From Chlorops oryzae (lineage: Eukaryota > Arthropoda > Insecta > Diptera > Chloropidae): DNA of 64,000 nucleotides. Where the stretch lies: NCBI GenBank assembly GCA_020466095.1, contig CM035806.1, positions 147,151,167-147,215,166 on the forward strand, written 5' to 3'. Positions 34,520-47,330 of the stretch are shown piece after piece. Within the stretch, counting starts at the first letter, position 1. Every line of letters begins with the position of its first letter. Position numbers and translations under genes: made by a program. The notes beneath the pieces were generated by a model. That model had not been told where the DNA came from. It made no database searches and was given only the letters and a program-made list of their open reading frames with translations.

Positions 34520-34965
34520 CTACAGAGGTCCAATGTAAGACCAACTCCCATTATTTTTTAATTCCCAACAATTTCTCCAAACAAACCTTCCCCCTATCTC
34601 CACTCGTTAAGGGGGCTCCCATACAAAAGTAATTTTTTTATGAATTTTCCCCCCACTGTCCTAAATAGCCCCAGAGTGCCCCTAGAGGAGTCAAATGTTT
34701 GACCGACCCCCATTTACTTTGTCTCCCTAACATTTTTTCCCAACATACTGACCCCCTATCTCCCATCCTTAGGGTGTCAGCCATACAAAATTACCTTAAT
34801 TTTATCACAATTTCATACAAAATGGCTGTCACTACAGTCAAACCCACCCTAGGGGGATGATATATATGACCGACCCCCATTATTTTTTTACTCCAAATAT
34901 TTTCTTCAAACATACCCACCCTCTATCTCCCCTCCTTAGGGGGGTCCCCATACAAAAATAGGCTT
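34520..34965 (+). repeat. Three tandem units of about 165 bp
   Basis: Units recur at about 34539, 34701 and 34868, with the pattern GACCGACCCCCATTATTTTT then CCCCCTATCTCCCCTCCTTA and a GGGG..CCATACAAAA block. They are diverged (about 20-30% by eye). No open frame crosses units. Confidence 0.8.
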
Positions 34966-35466
34966 AAATTAAAGAAAAATGCCTCACGAACTTCAATCTA
35001 TAATATAGATGCCGTAGGAACAAGAACGAGCACGTTCAGTATGCATATTCGAAAAATTTACAAAATTACCTTTTAAACGAGCCTAATATGAAGAATATTG
35101 GACTCGTTTTTGGTATGTTTTAATAATATGTTATAATTATTACCTTTTTTTAAAACTGAATTTTGGGTTCCATCCCCTAACTGGCCAAATAATGACCATT
35201 CATAAAATTATTTCAAAACAAATATTTTTTGAAACGCATTATTCACTGTTTTCACGTTCGTGTCTTGAGTCTTTGCATATCTGGGTCTGTCTCTCGGTCT
35301 GTATGCATACATACATACATACAATAGTATACATACATTCTTCTATTCGTCAACGAGTACCTGCGGCTGCTTCTCATCGACAATTTATGCTCTAGATATG
35401 TAATAAAATTTTCGGAATCACTGAGTCGGAATCTTGAAAGTTCAACAAATCAATTTAAATACATTT

Positions 35467-35642
35467 GGATATTTCTAGACAGAAAGTAAACCCTGATCTG
35501 CATAAAATTTTTATAAGTATAAAAGTCCGGAAGAGCTGCGCGAAAATAGTAAGATATAAAAAAAATACCATTTTCCACATTCTTCAATTCGGGACTTAAA
35601 TTGGCTAAGAGTAACTGTCACGTCCGTCTGGAAATACCCATA
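35467..35642 (+). mobile_element. Partial copy of the CATATGGG element
   Basis: Matches the right unit of 31632-32045 from TGATCTGCATAAAATTTTTA to GTCTGGAAATACCCATATG. Its left end is scrambled (GATATTTCTAGACAGAAAGT). Confidence 0.75.
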
Positions 35643-35718
35643 TGTGTGTATGTGATGAGCGTCATCGCTAAACTGTAGGTCCCTGTATTTTAGAAAAACA
35701 ATTGTTTCCAAAAGCAAT

Positions 35719-35827
35719 CCTCTCGATGGCAATGCCATTGCAATTGAGAAGTACTCAAATTTTCCCCTTGATATCCTTGGTGAAAAAATTCATGAATTGG
35801 TCATTTATGAGAAAATTTCCGGCTGGG
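35719..35827 (+). mobile_element. Truncated CCCAGCCGG-family MITE, copy 3
   Basis: Corresponds to the last third of 14330-14668, from CCTCTCGATGGCAATGCCAT to TTTCCGGCTGGG. The 5' portion is missing. Confidence 0.8.
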
Positions 35828-36106
35828 TGCTTACAGCTATGAATGTGAATAGAATTAATGGAAATTGTAGGTTTATGAAGACTTGAAATTTTCTGTCAGT
35901 TACGAACTTTTTTCCTTTTGTAGATAGCTATATAGAGTAAGCGTATAAGAATTTCCAAATTATTCAAATTTTCTTATTGTTTTTATTTTATGAAAATCGG
36001 AGCAGTGTATCAAAAGTTATAGGACTTTAAAGTCAAAATATCGAATATTTTCGCTCATACCATGCAAATATGAGCGGGTTCTGCTGTGGGCATTAATATT
36101 GGAAAC

Positions 36107-36324
36107 CATGATACAAGAAAACAAGATAGCGCCACTTGAGAAAGGAAACGTCACAAACTCAAAATCGCAATTCGTTGTTGTTGTTTCCCATGTTAAACCG
36201 GCTTTTTACTTTTTTGAATAGCATGGGAAACAACAACAATTTCTCTCTGAGTGACGTCACAAACTCAATTTTCGGTACAAAATAGCGGTACTGAAGTGGC
36301 GCTATCTTGTTTTCTTGTATCATG
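36107..36324. mobile_element. Short P-like or MULE-like element with 9-bp TSD
   Basis: A 218-bp element whose outermost 30-31 bp are a perfect inverted repeat (CATGATACAAGAAAACAAGA..., mirrored at 36294-36324). It is flanked by the perfect 9-bp repeat ATTGGAAAC (36098-36106 and 36325-36333). A second inner inverted repeat GTTGTTGTTTCCCATG / CATGGGAAACAACAAC surrounds a 32-bp loop. CATGAT ends and 31-bp repeats recall P elements, while the 9-bp duplication recalls MULEs. No coding sequence. Confidence 0.85.
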
Positions 36325-37823
36325 ATTGGAAACAATGAGAGCGGGCTCCACCCGAGGAACCCGGCATACAATTTTCGCTTTTATGAGACGCTCCTTCTAT
36401 ATTATTACTTATTCAATGGCTAAACGAACGAATTTATTTTTTTTTTGGTCAAAATGCTCACTTGAGTTTATGCTTGCTCAAGTTTTGGGAAACGTGCCAA
36501 AATTTTTTACTTGAAAATGAGCCATTAAAAAAAAAAAAAAAATATATAAAATAAAACTTTAAAAATTCAGTGCATTTAACGGAAAATACGGTTTTTTTTT
36601 ACCACTCTTACTTTAACTGTTCTAAGTAGTTGATTTCACTGTTGTTATTTCTCTCAGTGTAGAGATTGAATTCTGCAATGCTAGAAAGGGAAAAATCATG
36701 CGTCCATGAATCCAATGACAGCTATTGCTCATTCTGAGGTTTGTTATTTCTACAGCATTTTACTTCTTTTTTTTTATTTTTTATTTTATGTACCTACAGC
36801 TTAAAGGATTTATTATTTCAGTTCGAATTGCAAGCGACCGCAAGTCGCCAACAAATTGTTTGCAAGAATGGATACCTCAGTTCGATCCATACTACGAGCG
36901 ATGAACTTAGAAATAGGCATTCCATACACTACTATCTTTATCTCTCCCTCTCCTCTCCTCTCTCTCTTTTTTTCTTTAATCTATCTCTCCCGCTTGCTCA
37001 GTCGCGTTGTATGTACAGAGCTACTCAGGTCTTTTTGCGGCGAAGGTGAAAGAGCATGGAAGGCATTGACTTAAACTGAGTATGCATAACCGATTACGGG
37101 TTTCTAACCTTATCCGTAAAGCTTATATCAAACGCTTTGCGAAAGTTAGATACATTGAAGACAGAAGAAAAATCAATTTTAACGTGAAGGGCTAAGCGAG
37201 TTAAGACGGCCGAGTCAGGACGAGTCAGGACAAGTCAAGTCGAGTACGTTTCTCACGTAATTGGGATAGAAAAGTTTGAGGAAAACAGCAAATAGGAAAT
37301 CATTGCAAGGAAAGTGGAAGAAAATCGAAACTTTTTCTTTAGCTTCGAGGCTCATTTTATATGCCATTGATTTTTATGCATGTACGTGTGAGTGTGAATG
37401 TGAATGTATGTGAGAGGTCTATGTTTTAACGAGAGTCGCTAACAAGGACTGCGTAGAGGTAAAGATTACAAAAATTAAATCTTTTCATTCTCCTTCGAAC
37501 GAACAACAAGAGCGAAGACGGAGGACAACCACATTATGGGTACCTATAATGTGGAAAAAAAGAAAAACAATGTTAGAAAGTTCTAGCAAAGTAATGGATG
37601 ATATTGGCTTAAGAGTTAACGACAGAACACATTGTTGGATTCAATTTCTGTTGTAAGTGAAGAACAATCGCTTTCACCGAACCACTCCGTAACGAGCATG
37701 TTCAGTTGAGGAGAGAGGGGATCGCTCTTACTGCGAATAGTTTGCAAACAATAAAATAATAAAAACAAAAACAAAATAAAGAATTCAAATAGCACTCATA
37801 CATAAAATATATGTATGTAGCTC

Positions 37824-38215
37824 CCCTGCAGGAAGCCTGTCGCCATATGGCCCCATGTCTATATTGACGTCAATATAGACAAGAGACCTAGTTCCAACAT
37901 CAACAGTATTTATAGGCAGTGTCATTAAAGAAACTGTACTGTCAAGAGGTATAGTTCATCTTTATTGACCATGTCAACAACGTGTCTCCTTATAAAAATG
38001 AAAGAGTACTCCTTTTTGTCTACATAATAGTACCGACGTCAATAGTTCGTCAATAATTCGTCAATATTTCTTCGGTCAATTGTTGACATGCAATGCCCAC
38101 TCAATGATAAAATGTCAATAGACAAAGGCTTGGGGCGGGTATAACTGGTCAGTAGTGACGTTGGCGCGGTCAGTAGAAAAAGAGTATCGATTCACTATTG
38201 ACATTTCCTACAGGG
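37824..38215. mobile_element. CCCTGCAGG-family MITE, copy 2
   Basis: A 392-bp element, the longest of three, with CCCTGCAGGAAGCC at the left and TTTCCTACAGGG at the right. The same GTCTATATTGAC palindrome lies near the left end. It retains the right-end segment (TCACTATTGACATTTCC) that copy 1 lacks. Confidence 0.85.
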
Positions 38216-39084
38216 TACATACGTACTTAGTTTCATATACAACCCTGTATCAAGCAGAAGGTATATTTGATTTAAAAAAAACTAGTACTTTTATTAGAAC
38301 TACCAGAACTAGTGCAACTTTTGGTAAAACTTCCTCCACTCTAATATACTATGGGTCATTGATCCATAAGTTGTAAACCTATCGATGGCGAAAGAAAATA
38401 TTAAATTATCGATAAGTTTTTTACCATCACGACTTAAAAATCACCTATAGAAGTCTGGTGATTAGCTAGATTTGCTACAATATGAAAAAAAATCTAGGCT
38501 TAGTCCAGACACTTAACTAACAAATATTGTCTCGATCAGGCTTATGTTGGACCTATTATGGCGCTGGGTAGAATCGCCCCTATATTGGCGATGATGTGAA
38601 TAATCTAGACAGGGCCTATGGAATTTTCTCCAGTTAAAGCCCGGATAGAAAATTCTATCCTATCGTCATCGTTGGGCCAAGTTTTTGCCCGCCTCTTTAG
38701 TAGCCTTCTTAGCTTTTGATTTTACCACTTATAGCCCGTGTATATGTGCATATTTTTTCCGAGAGAGAAAATTTGAGACAAAAATTTTTTTATATAATTC
38801 TCACTTAGTTTATATTCGTGGAAAAGGTTTACTTTGCGTATTAAACGTCAGCGCTTGCGTGAGGCTCTACCGAGGTGCGATTCTGGCTAAATGAAAACTT
38901 TAGTCAATACCCCGAAAATATATCTTGAAGTAAAACATCTAGAAATAGATAGGTCCTATACAAAAGTTACTAGCAAGGCCCATTCTAACCAAAGCATTAA
39001 CAAATTAGCAACGGCCTGGCTAGACTTTACTGGTATTTTACTAGTATTCAACTAGTAAAAATGTATTCAATTGACCAATAACTT

Positions 39085-39549
39085 CCCTGTAGAAAGCTGT
39101 TAAGCAATTTGCCTAAAAGAACTAGTACTTTTACCAGTACTAAAAGAACTAGTGCAATGTTTGGGTAAGTTTGCACCATAACTATTCCAGTGATCAGTGG
39201 AATAATTGTATTCATTCATTGAGGCGTTATAAATTGATAATAAAAACACAACCGAATGGTTTTCTTTTATTATAAATATTTATTTCCATTTTGTACTGAA
39301 AGAAAATTCCACGATTCTGTAAACTTTTTCCCGTAAACATCACTAGTATTTAACTGGTGCAAATTTACCCAATTGGATCGAAAAGTACTAGAATAATTCT
39401 GGTGCATACTGTACTAGTGCTTTCCTGTACAGATGTTATACAAATTTTCGACAGAATTTTATATGGACAATGGTATAGAAAAGAACTAGTACTGGTGGCT
39501 TTTGCACTAGTAAAGTACTAGTACGACACTAGTTCAAATTCCTACAGGG
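39085..39549. mobile_element. CCCTGTAG-ended, ACTAGT-rich MITE
   Basis: A 465-bp segment starting CCCTGTAGAAA and ending TTCCTACAGGG, so the termini match the CCCTGNAGGAA inverted repeat. The interior is filled with ACTAGT/AGTACTAGT palindromes. A related fragment lies at 38279-38335 (AACTAGTACTTTTATTAGAA). Confidence 0.62.
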
Positions 39550-41017
39550 TTTTTACAGATGTGATAGTGAGGCTGTGGTAGTAAATAAGAAGTAAATCAC
39601 CAGTGGAACTTGCTACAGAGAATGTTAATAAACGATTCGATTTTTTCTTATTTTTGAAACTTTACCTTTTCTTTAAAAGCTTTAAGGTTTTTCTTCTCTT
39701 TTCATTTCAATTTTTTATTATTATTTTTTTTTTTTTTTGTACATCTTATGAATTTAATGCCCGAACAGCTCAAAAGGCCATTAGAAACTAATTAGAAAAG
39801 TATTTTCCTATGTATTTGTGCCTCTGTGTGGAGGGCGTGCGTGCGTGTATTTGCATGCAGCTGAAAAAATAATCGAATTGACAGGAGCCTAGAAAAAAAG
39901 CTCGTGCTGCTGCTGCTACTTTCACTCATTTGAGTGCCCTCCGCCGTATCCATCGTAATCGATGTTGAGCTCTCCTCGTTCGGGGTTTATTTCATTAAAT
40001 TTCTATTAATCATCTTAAACGTTTCTTTATTCATTTTCGCAAGTTTTTTGTGCTGCTTGATTGGTTTAATGACTTTCAAACTGAACAACAATGCAAGATT
40101 TCTACTCCAGAGCACTGCGAACACACAGAGGAACAATGCCGGGAGTACAATGCCGACAGGAATAGGACCCTTGAACTAACATATTTCAAAAGAGTCGAAC
40201 AAGAGTCTGCCGGAAATCCATGACAATGAATGAATAGGAAGGAATGAACTGGGAGCGTGAGGGGAGCGGAATCGGAATTGGGATCAAGATCGGCAACTAG
40301 AACGGCAATGGGAATGGGGACGGGAAGGGGAAGGGAAGGCGAATGGGAACGGGAACATAAAGGAGGAGGGGGAGCATCAGGCATACAACGTAACAACAAT
40401 AAATGGATTATTTTGCTTCACAGACTCGCTTTGAATCAAAGAAAGGGAGAACGAAATTTAAATAGCGAAGAAAGAAGAAAGCATTCAGAAGAGACTGAAG
40501 TATAGGGAAATACAATATATGTACGAAGACTTTGAGGGAGCAGAGAGAATGCAAATATCTAGAATGCAATTTTACGGAAGCACTAATCACATTATTGTAC
40601 TTTTTCTGATTTCCTTAACAAAAGGGGAAGAGAGAAAGAAAAGAAGAGGAAAAAAGAAACAGCTAAATTGATAGAGAAGCCAGCAAGCGTACACACGTTC
40701 CACTCCACTCGTCTCATGGAAGAGCAAACTTAACAAATTTCATGTACCTTCATTTTCCCATTGTACATTTTGCCATCCGCTTCCGTCGCTTCATTTCTTC
40801 GGCGCTCCACGTCTGTCTTTGGCTTCAATGAGCAAACTCATTCGTTTTATTGAAAGAACATTACAATAAAATGGCAAATTTCTGATTCTACATATTTAAC
40901 GCGAAAGTAAATTATTTACGAAAATAGGTTCCGCCAAAAAAAGGGGAACAAAATGGAAGAATTAAACAAAATTATAAAATAACAGAAGAAAAAGAATATT
41001 CTAAAGCTAAATATTCT

Positions 41018-41292
41018 CGCTCTCTCTCTCTCTCTCTGGCGCGCTCACTCTCTCACTCTCTCTCTCTCTCTTTCACGTTCTATGTCTCTCTCACGTTCTC
41101 TCCCTCTCTCACGCTCTCTCTCTCTCTCTCTCTCGTGATCTCTCATGCTTTCTCTCTCGTACTCTCTCTCGTACTCTCTCTCTCTCTCTTCTTTCGCTCT
41201 CTCTTTCGCTCTGTTTCACTCTCTCTCTCTCTCTTCGCTCTCTCTCTCTCGCTTTCTCTCTTTCGCTCTCTCTCTTCTCTCTCTCTCTCTCA

Positions 41293-41353
<61 letters not shown>

Positions 41354-41358
41354 TTCGC

Positions 41359-41390
<32 letters not shown>

Positions 41391-41443
41391 GCCCTCTCTC
41401 TTTCGCACCCTCTCTCTCTCGCTCTCTAGTTCACTCTATCTCC
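41018..41443 (+). repeat. CT-rich polypyrimidine tract
   Basis: About 430 bp of (TC)n with CTCTCGC and TTTCGC variants on the sense strand. Long Ser/Leu and Arg/Glu frames here are artefacts. Confidence 0.95.
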
Positions 41444-42623
41444 CTCTTTCCGCCCCAGCGCGCTATAACATATCTTGTTCTCGCTTTTTCTTGCTCGCCC
41501 TCCACTGCCCTGCATCTCTCTGTGTCTCTGTGTTAAATGTTTCTACTGCTTCAATTATTCTTTGTTTCTATGCATACAAAACACGCGCTATTAATACCTC
41601 TTACCCCATCTCCACCCCTCTCTCGATTTCTTTCATTAAGCTATTTGCCATTGTTCCGCTAGAATTCTTCCTTGTATTTCAATTCAGTAATCCAAAGCAA
41701 TAAAGGAAATACTACCCAAATACATACGTACATACAATATTAAAGTGGGGTTCCCTTTTAAGGTGTTTCACAGAATAGCTCAAGCGAATTTCACGCGAAA
41801 CAAAAATTGATAAAAAAAAAAAAAAAAAAAAATTAAAAAACAAAAGACTTACAATGAAAGCAGCAGCTACACCAACAACAACAACAACGCCCGAATGAAC
41901 AAATTTCTATGAAAATGAAAATGAAAATAAAATGTCAAAATAAATTACGCACGCATTTTACGCGCATTGTGTACTCGCTGCCGAAATCCTTTCACACTCG
42001 ATCCTTTTAAAGAAAATTTTGATTTTACTGCCGCTTTTACTCTAGTTTTTAGAGCGCAAAATTATTTCCTTTTTTTTTTTTTGCTTGTTGCTTTCCCCAT
42101 GGTTTTTGTTTTAATCGCTGTCGTCGCTGTCGTTGCTGTTGTTGCTGTTTTTCCTGTTCTTTCAATTGTTGTTGCCGTGAAAAATCCCATTTAGTAGCGA
42201 ACATAAAATTTAATTTTCTTCTTGTTTAAAATCGTTTATCATATTTTGATGAACAATCTTGTGTTGGGCGCGCACGCGGGCATGGCACTCGTAAAATACT
42301 ACTCAAAATAAACGAGTGCATTCATTCAGTCATTCGGCATAGACATATGAAAATTCGTGGGATGATCAAAAAGTTGATATCTTTGGTCCGATACTTCGAA
42401 TTTCCTCACAAAAGCTCGAAAAGTTTTCATCTTCTCATAATAGGGGGGGGAAAGAAAAAAAAACAACAACTAATCCCCGCTCTGTGGAATTTTAAAATAT
42501 CAAGGAGTCTTTTACCTGATCCTTACTTATGGAATGTGAGCAGAAAATTATAGATTTATACCCGACACACCCAAAACAACCATACAATTGTATGTATGTA
42601 GAAAAATGATCAGCGCAACCAAA

Positions 42624-43123
42624 CCCAGAGGAAAATTATCTCCTGCATGACAAAGTCACCAATAATGTCATCGATGACATATAGGTGAAATTGTCATGCA
42701 TGACATCTGGGAGGACATGTCATCGTGGAGGGATGCTGTTCATGTGCTTGACTCTCATTGGCTACTGAAATTTAAATAAGGTTTTAGCGTCAGTTCAGCG
42801 TTAGCATGAAGTGGCGTAGATGATGAGTGCTCGACTCAGAATCCGAAGATTCGGCGGATTCGATCCCTGGCAGAGGCGAACAAAAATTGTTAAAAATAGA
42901 TTTTTAAAAATTTTCGAAACATTCAAAGAGAGAGGGCAAAGAAGAGAGTTATCCCCTAGCATGACCAGTGAAATTTTCTAATCTTCCGGTGATAATGTCA
43001 CCGCTGAAGTCCCTGTCAGCTCCTGTGTAAATGTCATACAAAGTGTCACCGGAAATAGAATGCATTCCGGCTCCGAAGCCATTAGGACATCATCGGGTAT
43101 GTCCACGGGACATTTCCCGCTGG
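42624..43123. mobile_element. CCCAG(C)GGGAAA-ended element carrying a tRNA-like segment
   Basis: Left end CCCAGAGGAAAAT and right end ATTTCCCGCTGGG (reverse complement CCCAGCGGGAAAT) form an imperfect inverted repeat related to the CCCAGCCGG family. The outer parts hold GTCATCGATGAC and GTGACATT-like palindromic words. AA lies outside both ends. The middle contains tRNA-like boxes (separate entry). Confidence 0.55.
42804..42878 (+). other. tRNA-like (SINE-head) sequence
   Basis: TGGCGTAGATGATG (42812-42825) resembles an A box. GGATTCGATCCC (42856-42867) resembles a B box, 30 nt downstream, and between them CTCAGAATCC could be a relic anticodon loop. The stems do not pair well, so it is a tRNA-derived relic rather than a gene. 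Confidence 0.45.
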
Positions 43124-43945
43124 GAAAGATTCGATTTTCAATTTCCTAAGAAGTACTGGCCTTTGGCCGTTCCAAATCCTACCGGTTATATTATGGCAGT
43201 TCGGTCCATCGAGCTACATATCTTGACGGAATGCGATATACATAGATATGTAGGTATTGGCGGCCGTTCGATAATGGGCTCTGTCGGATCAATTTAAGGG
43301 AGGAAGACTGCTCGAAAATCTGAATTTTTCTAGATATTTCAATGGAAATTTTTTACACTCGAAACTCTCTACAAAGAATTTCAAGGAATCGGGGAAAAAT
43401 TCGTGGTGCAGAGAATCGGTTGTAAGGAGAAAAATCAGGCACTTAAATTCTATCGAAAAGCCTTGAGAAGATTCGTTATGGAGGAGCTCGTTTTAGGGAG
43501 TTTCGACTTTATGTGAGTTTTATATTTAGTTCTAGGGGGAAAATTTTTGAAAATTGGAAAAGAAGTTGAGCGTAGAAAAAGGTCTTAAAAAAAACCTCTT
43601 TGAGTAGCACTTCAGACGGAAATTGAACAGACGGCCGCATATGGCGCTACCTTATGGTCTTGAAAACATCCAGAATAGGTACATTATCTTAAAGGTCGTG
43701 ATCGTGGGGCCTGCCTTAGAAAATGTCCAAAAATGTATAGCTAATTTTTTATCTGTCTCGGGTATTGTCAGGCTCCCTTGACCGTAACACTCGTAATTGT
43801 TTTTTATGGGCGCCGTTTTTTCGATAACCGACGTAGTTAACAGAATTCCCCCAGATACAGAACCCATAAGAAGTGCTTTAAGGATAGATATGCTGACATC
43901 TAGGGTTCGTGTACAGCATGTCCTGGTTTCAAACGTTTCATAATC

Positions 43946-44185
43946 AGGGCTCGGATTTTGTTGACTTTTATAAATTTGAAGCATACTTAAAGGAGCAAAA
44001 ATTTTCTAACTAACATTTTACGAATAAGTTTAGCGAAGTTGAAATTCAAACCGCTTGTCTTATTTCAAAAAAATTTATATTGAAGTTAAAAATCGACTTG
44101 AGTCGTATCTTTATGTGAGTTCAATAAAAATTTTACTCCCTAAAGTATGCTTTAAATTTATAAAAGTCAACAAAATCCGAGCTCC
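43946..44185. mobile_element. Palindromic relative of the 'CTCGGA' MITE family
   Basis: A 240-bp element with terminal inverted repeats of about 48 bp. The left arm runs GGCTCGGATTTTGTTGACTT then TTATAAATTTGAAGCATACT. The right arm is its reverse complement, ending AACAAAATCCGAGCTCC. TTCATAAT flanks both sides, consistent with the 8-10 bp duplications of the CTCGGA family. Confidence 0.72.
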
Positions 44186-45962
44186 TGTTCATAATATTGC
44201 AACAGATATAGCAAACGACAGGGGAAGAATAATAGTCAATGTTAAGTCTTCGGGGGATATCTGTTTTAGCATGGATTCTCGGAATTTCTGAATTTATTTA
44301 GATTTTTTTTTCTCTCTCTCTCTCTTTTGAGTTGATAGAAATGTTTCCAATAAACGGCTATAGAAACTTGATTTTTTCGAGATGATACCCTTTAAATGAA
44401 AGGTTCTCCACAATTTCAGGATGGAGTTGTAACTATTTAAAGGAATTAACAATGAAATGTCAGCCGCACTTGAAGGAATTCTGATTTCTAAACAGCCCTC
44501 GTATTCGAAAGAAGCCGAATAGGTGTAAATTACTTTGTTGTGTGCGTGCGTGTGCGTGCGTGTTGTTGTGTGTTTCAGTTTATTTTCATTTTCATTTTTT
44601 CTGTTTATTCTGTTTGTTTTTTTTTTTTTTTTGTGTCCTTGCAAGCACGTTTAGGTGAACGGAATATACGAAATTACAATATGCTGCTTATGTGCTGCTC
44701 TATAAAACATCAATTTCAGTACACGAAAGTGCACACCGTACTTAAACTGGCACGTTTTCACGCCTATATGTAGGCATTACAGTTTGTCTCTATGAAGTGT
44801 AGATGCGTGTAGATTTATGGAAGAGCATTCAACGTAAGAAAACGATTTATCATTTACACAATTACGCATTCTAGTACGAATGATGATGGTGATGATAACG
44901 ATTACAACGATAATGCCTGACACGTTGGATTCATACTAAGATATCGTGAAAGCTCCTTTGTAGGGTTTCGTGAGCATTCCGGTACATTGGCCGAAAAAAA
45001 ATTTACGGCTCCACTTGATCCGAATTCATCTTAACACCAAATTTATTTATCCGTATAGTGCCTACGTACGTACGTACGGTGTGCGTACATCGCATCGCTT
45101 TTTCCTCTCCACATCGATTCATTTCGACCTTCAGCCATTCGACAAGCCTCAACTAACGAGTACTAACAAGAACGCCAAAATTCCACACACATACATATGC
45201 ACACACTTACTCTTTGTATACAAGTTTGTTGATCATGTGTGTGTGTGTGTGTTTGCCTGTGTGTGCACAATTTACTTAATGCAGCAGAAAGGAAAATCTG
45301 CTGAAAATTTATTACAAAATTTTGCTAAAGGTAAAATTCATGCTTCAACATTTCTAGCTGTGCCATAAAAACGTATTGGCTTTTGTAAGTCAAAGGTTGC
45401 CAGGTTCGTTGACATGCTGCTCTGCTACTTTTCGACGTTGGACCTTTTCGAAGCTGAAAGACAGTTGGACAATTTCTTTTCTTATTCTATTGACCCGTAA
45501 AAGTTAAAATCGATTCAATTACTTTTGAACTTTTTCTCGAAGTGAAACGCAACGAACTGACGTACGATTTACTTCAATCGTTTTTTCATCAAGAATTTTC
45601 AAGAATCGAAGTTTTTTTTGTTTTTTACCCATTGCCTGCGGATGGGGGGAAAAAATAACAAGAAATTGGAAACAGTAATCACGCAAGATATCATTGAAAT
45701 GCGTTCGACTTTAATTGAATCAATTGTCTTGGAAGCCTCAAAAGTTGAACGACATTAATTGCTTCGCAATTCCAATATACCTACTACACTTCTTTCGCAT
45801 TCACTCACTCTTAGGAGACATACAGTTTGCAACATTGCGTATGACTAGGCGAGGTATTTTATACCTCAAGGAATTTTTCCTTCATATACATACATACATA
45901 CAATACCTTTGGAATTAAGGGTCCTTAAAACTAGTCCGATTCCAGGATAAATCACCTCTGCC

Positions 45963-46965
45963 TCTCTCGTTTTGTCTCTCGCTCTCTCTCCCTCTCGCTC
46001 TCTCACTCCCGATCTCTCTCTTTCACTCCCACTCCCACTCTCTCTCACTCTCTCTCGCTCTCTCTCGCTCTCTCTCGCTCTTTCTCGCTCTTCTCTCTGT
46101 TCTCGCTCTCTCTCGCTCTTTCTCTCTCGATCTCTCTCTATCTCTCTCGATCTCTCTCCTCTCTCTCTCGATCTCTCTCTCTCGATCTCTCTCTCTCGAT
46201 CTCTCTTCTCTCTCTCTCTTCGCTCTCTCTCTCTTTCGCTCTCTCTCTCTCGTCTCTCTCTCTCTCTCGTCTCTCTCTCTCGCTCTCTCTTCTCGCTCTC
46301 TCTCCTCTCTCTCGCTCTCTCTCCTCTCTCTCCTCTCGCTCTCTCTCTCTCTCTCTCTCGCTCTCTCTCTCGCTCTCTCTCTCGCTCTCTCTCTCGCTCT
46401 CTCCTCGCTCTCTCTCTCGCTCTCTCTCCTCTCTCGCTCTCTCTCTCGCTCTCTTCGCTCTCTGCTCTCCCTCTCGCTCTCTCTCTCGCTCTCTCTCTCG
46501 TCTCTCTCGCTCTCTCTCGCTCTCTCTTTCGCTCTCTCTCTCTCGCTCTCTCTCGTCTCTCTCTGCTCTCTCTCGCTCTCTCCGCTCTCTCTCTCTCTCT
46601 CGCTCTCTCTCTCTCTCGCTCTCTCTCGCTCTCTCTCGCTCTCTCTCGCTCTCCTCTCGCTCTCTCTCGCTCTCTCTCGCTCTCTCTCTTGCTCCTCTCT
46701 GCTCTCTCTCGCTCTCTCTCTCTCGCTCTCTCTTTTTCGCTCTCTCTCTCTCTCTCTCTCGCTCTCTCTCTTGCTCTCTCTCTTGCTCCCTCTCTTGCTC
46801 CCTCTCTTGCTCTCTCGCTCTTGCTCTCTCTCATCCCTCTCTCGCTCATCGTCTCACTCTCCTCATCGCTCCTCTCGCCATCTCTCTCACTCTCACTTGC
46901 TCATCCGCTCTCTCGCTCTCTCGCTCTCTTCGCTCTCTCGCTCTCTTGCTCTCTCTCAATCCCTC
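45963..46965 (+). repeat. 1-kb (CTCTCTCG)n pyrimidine tract upstream of Mp exon 47208
   Basis: About 1 kb of CTCTCTCG/CTCTCTCTCG units with little interruption, ending roughly 240 bp before the exon at 47208. CU-rich in the Mp pre-mRNA. The Ser/Leu/Arg open frames of more than 300 codons are artefacts. Confidence 0.95.
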
Positions 46966-47207
46966 TATATCGGAAGAGCACCGAACGAGAGCACACAAAC
47001 CGGTGAAAAAGCATGCGCCCATCGAATCAAGGGGACCACGTTTGGACTGGGTCAATGAATGTAGATCTGGAATTTCAACAGTATAGAGTGCTTCTGAGTA
47101 GTGTTATAAAGGGAAAATATATATGTACCTACCTTATATACATCTATTCGCATTTAAGTGTGCATTTTATTGATAAAAATATTAAAGAGTATTTTTCTTT
47201 CTTTCAG

Positions 47208-47330
47208 CTTGGAACTCTCGTGCCCATTGCCACACCAGCCCCACCGACAACAATCGCACCGCCCGTGCGTGTTGACATACAATCATCAAACTTATTAAAT
47301 AATCTTCCACCAATCTTAAATACTCCAGCG
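47208..47330 (+). CDS. Mp: Multiplexin exon: end of trimerization domain and hinge
   Basis: This 123-nt exon is phase 0 at both ends, with strong acceptor TTTCTTTCAG and consensus donor GTAAGT. It encodes LGTLVPIATPAPPTTIAPPV, RVDIQSSNLLNNLPPILNTP and A. LGTLVPI completes the last strand of the trimerization domain begun at 11386 (WQYIA-LGTLVPI). The Pro/Thr/Ala-rich remainder is the start of the protease-sensitive hinge that precedes endostatin in collagen XV/XVIII. Length divisible by three allows frame-preserving skipping. It is flanked on both sides by roughly 1-kb CU-rich tracts. Confidence 0.94.

Noticed and set aside
45866..47006. Open frames of more than 300 codons on both strands at the CT tract
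   Set aside because: Pure low-complexity (CTCTCTCG)n, open in several frames at once. Not coding.
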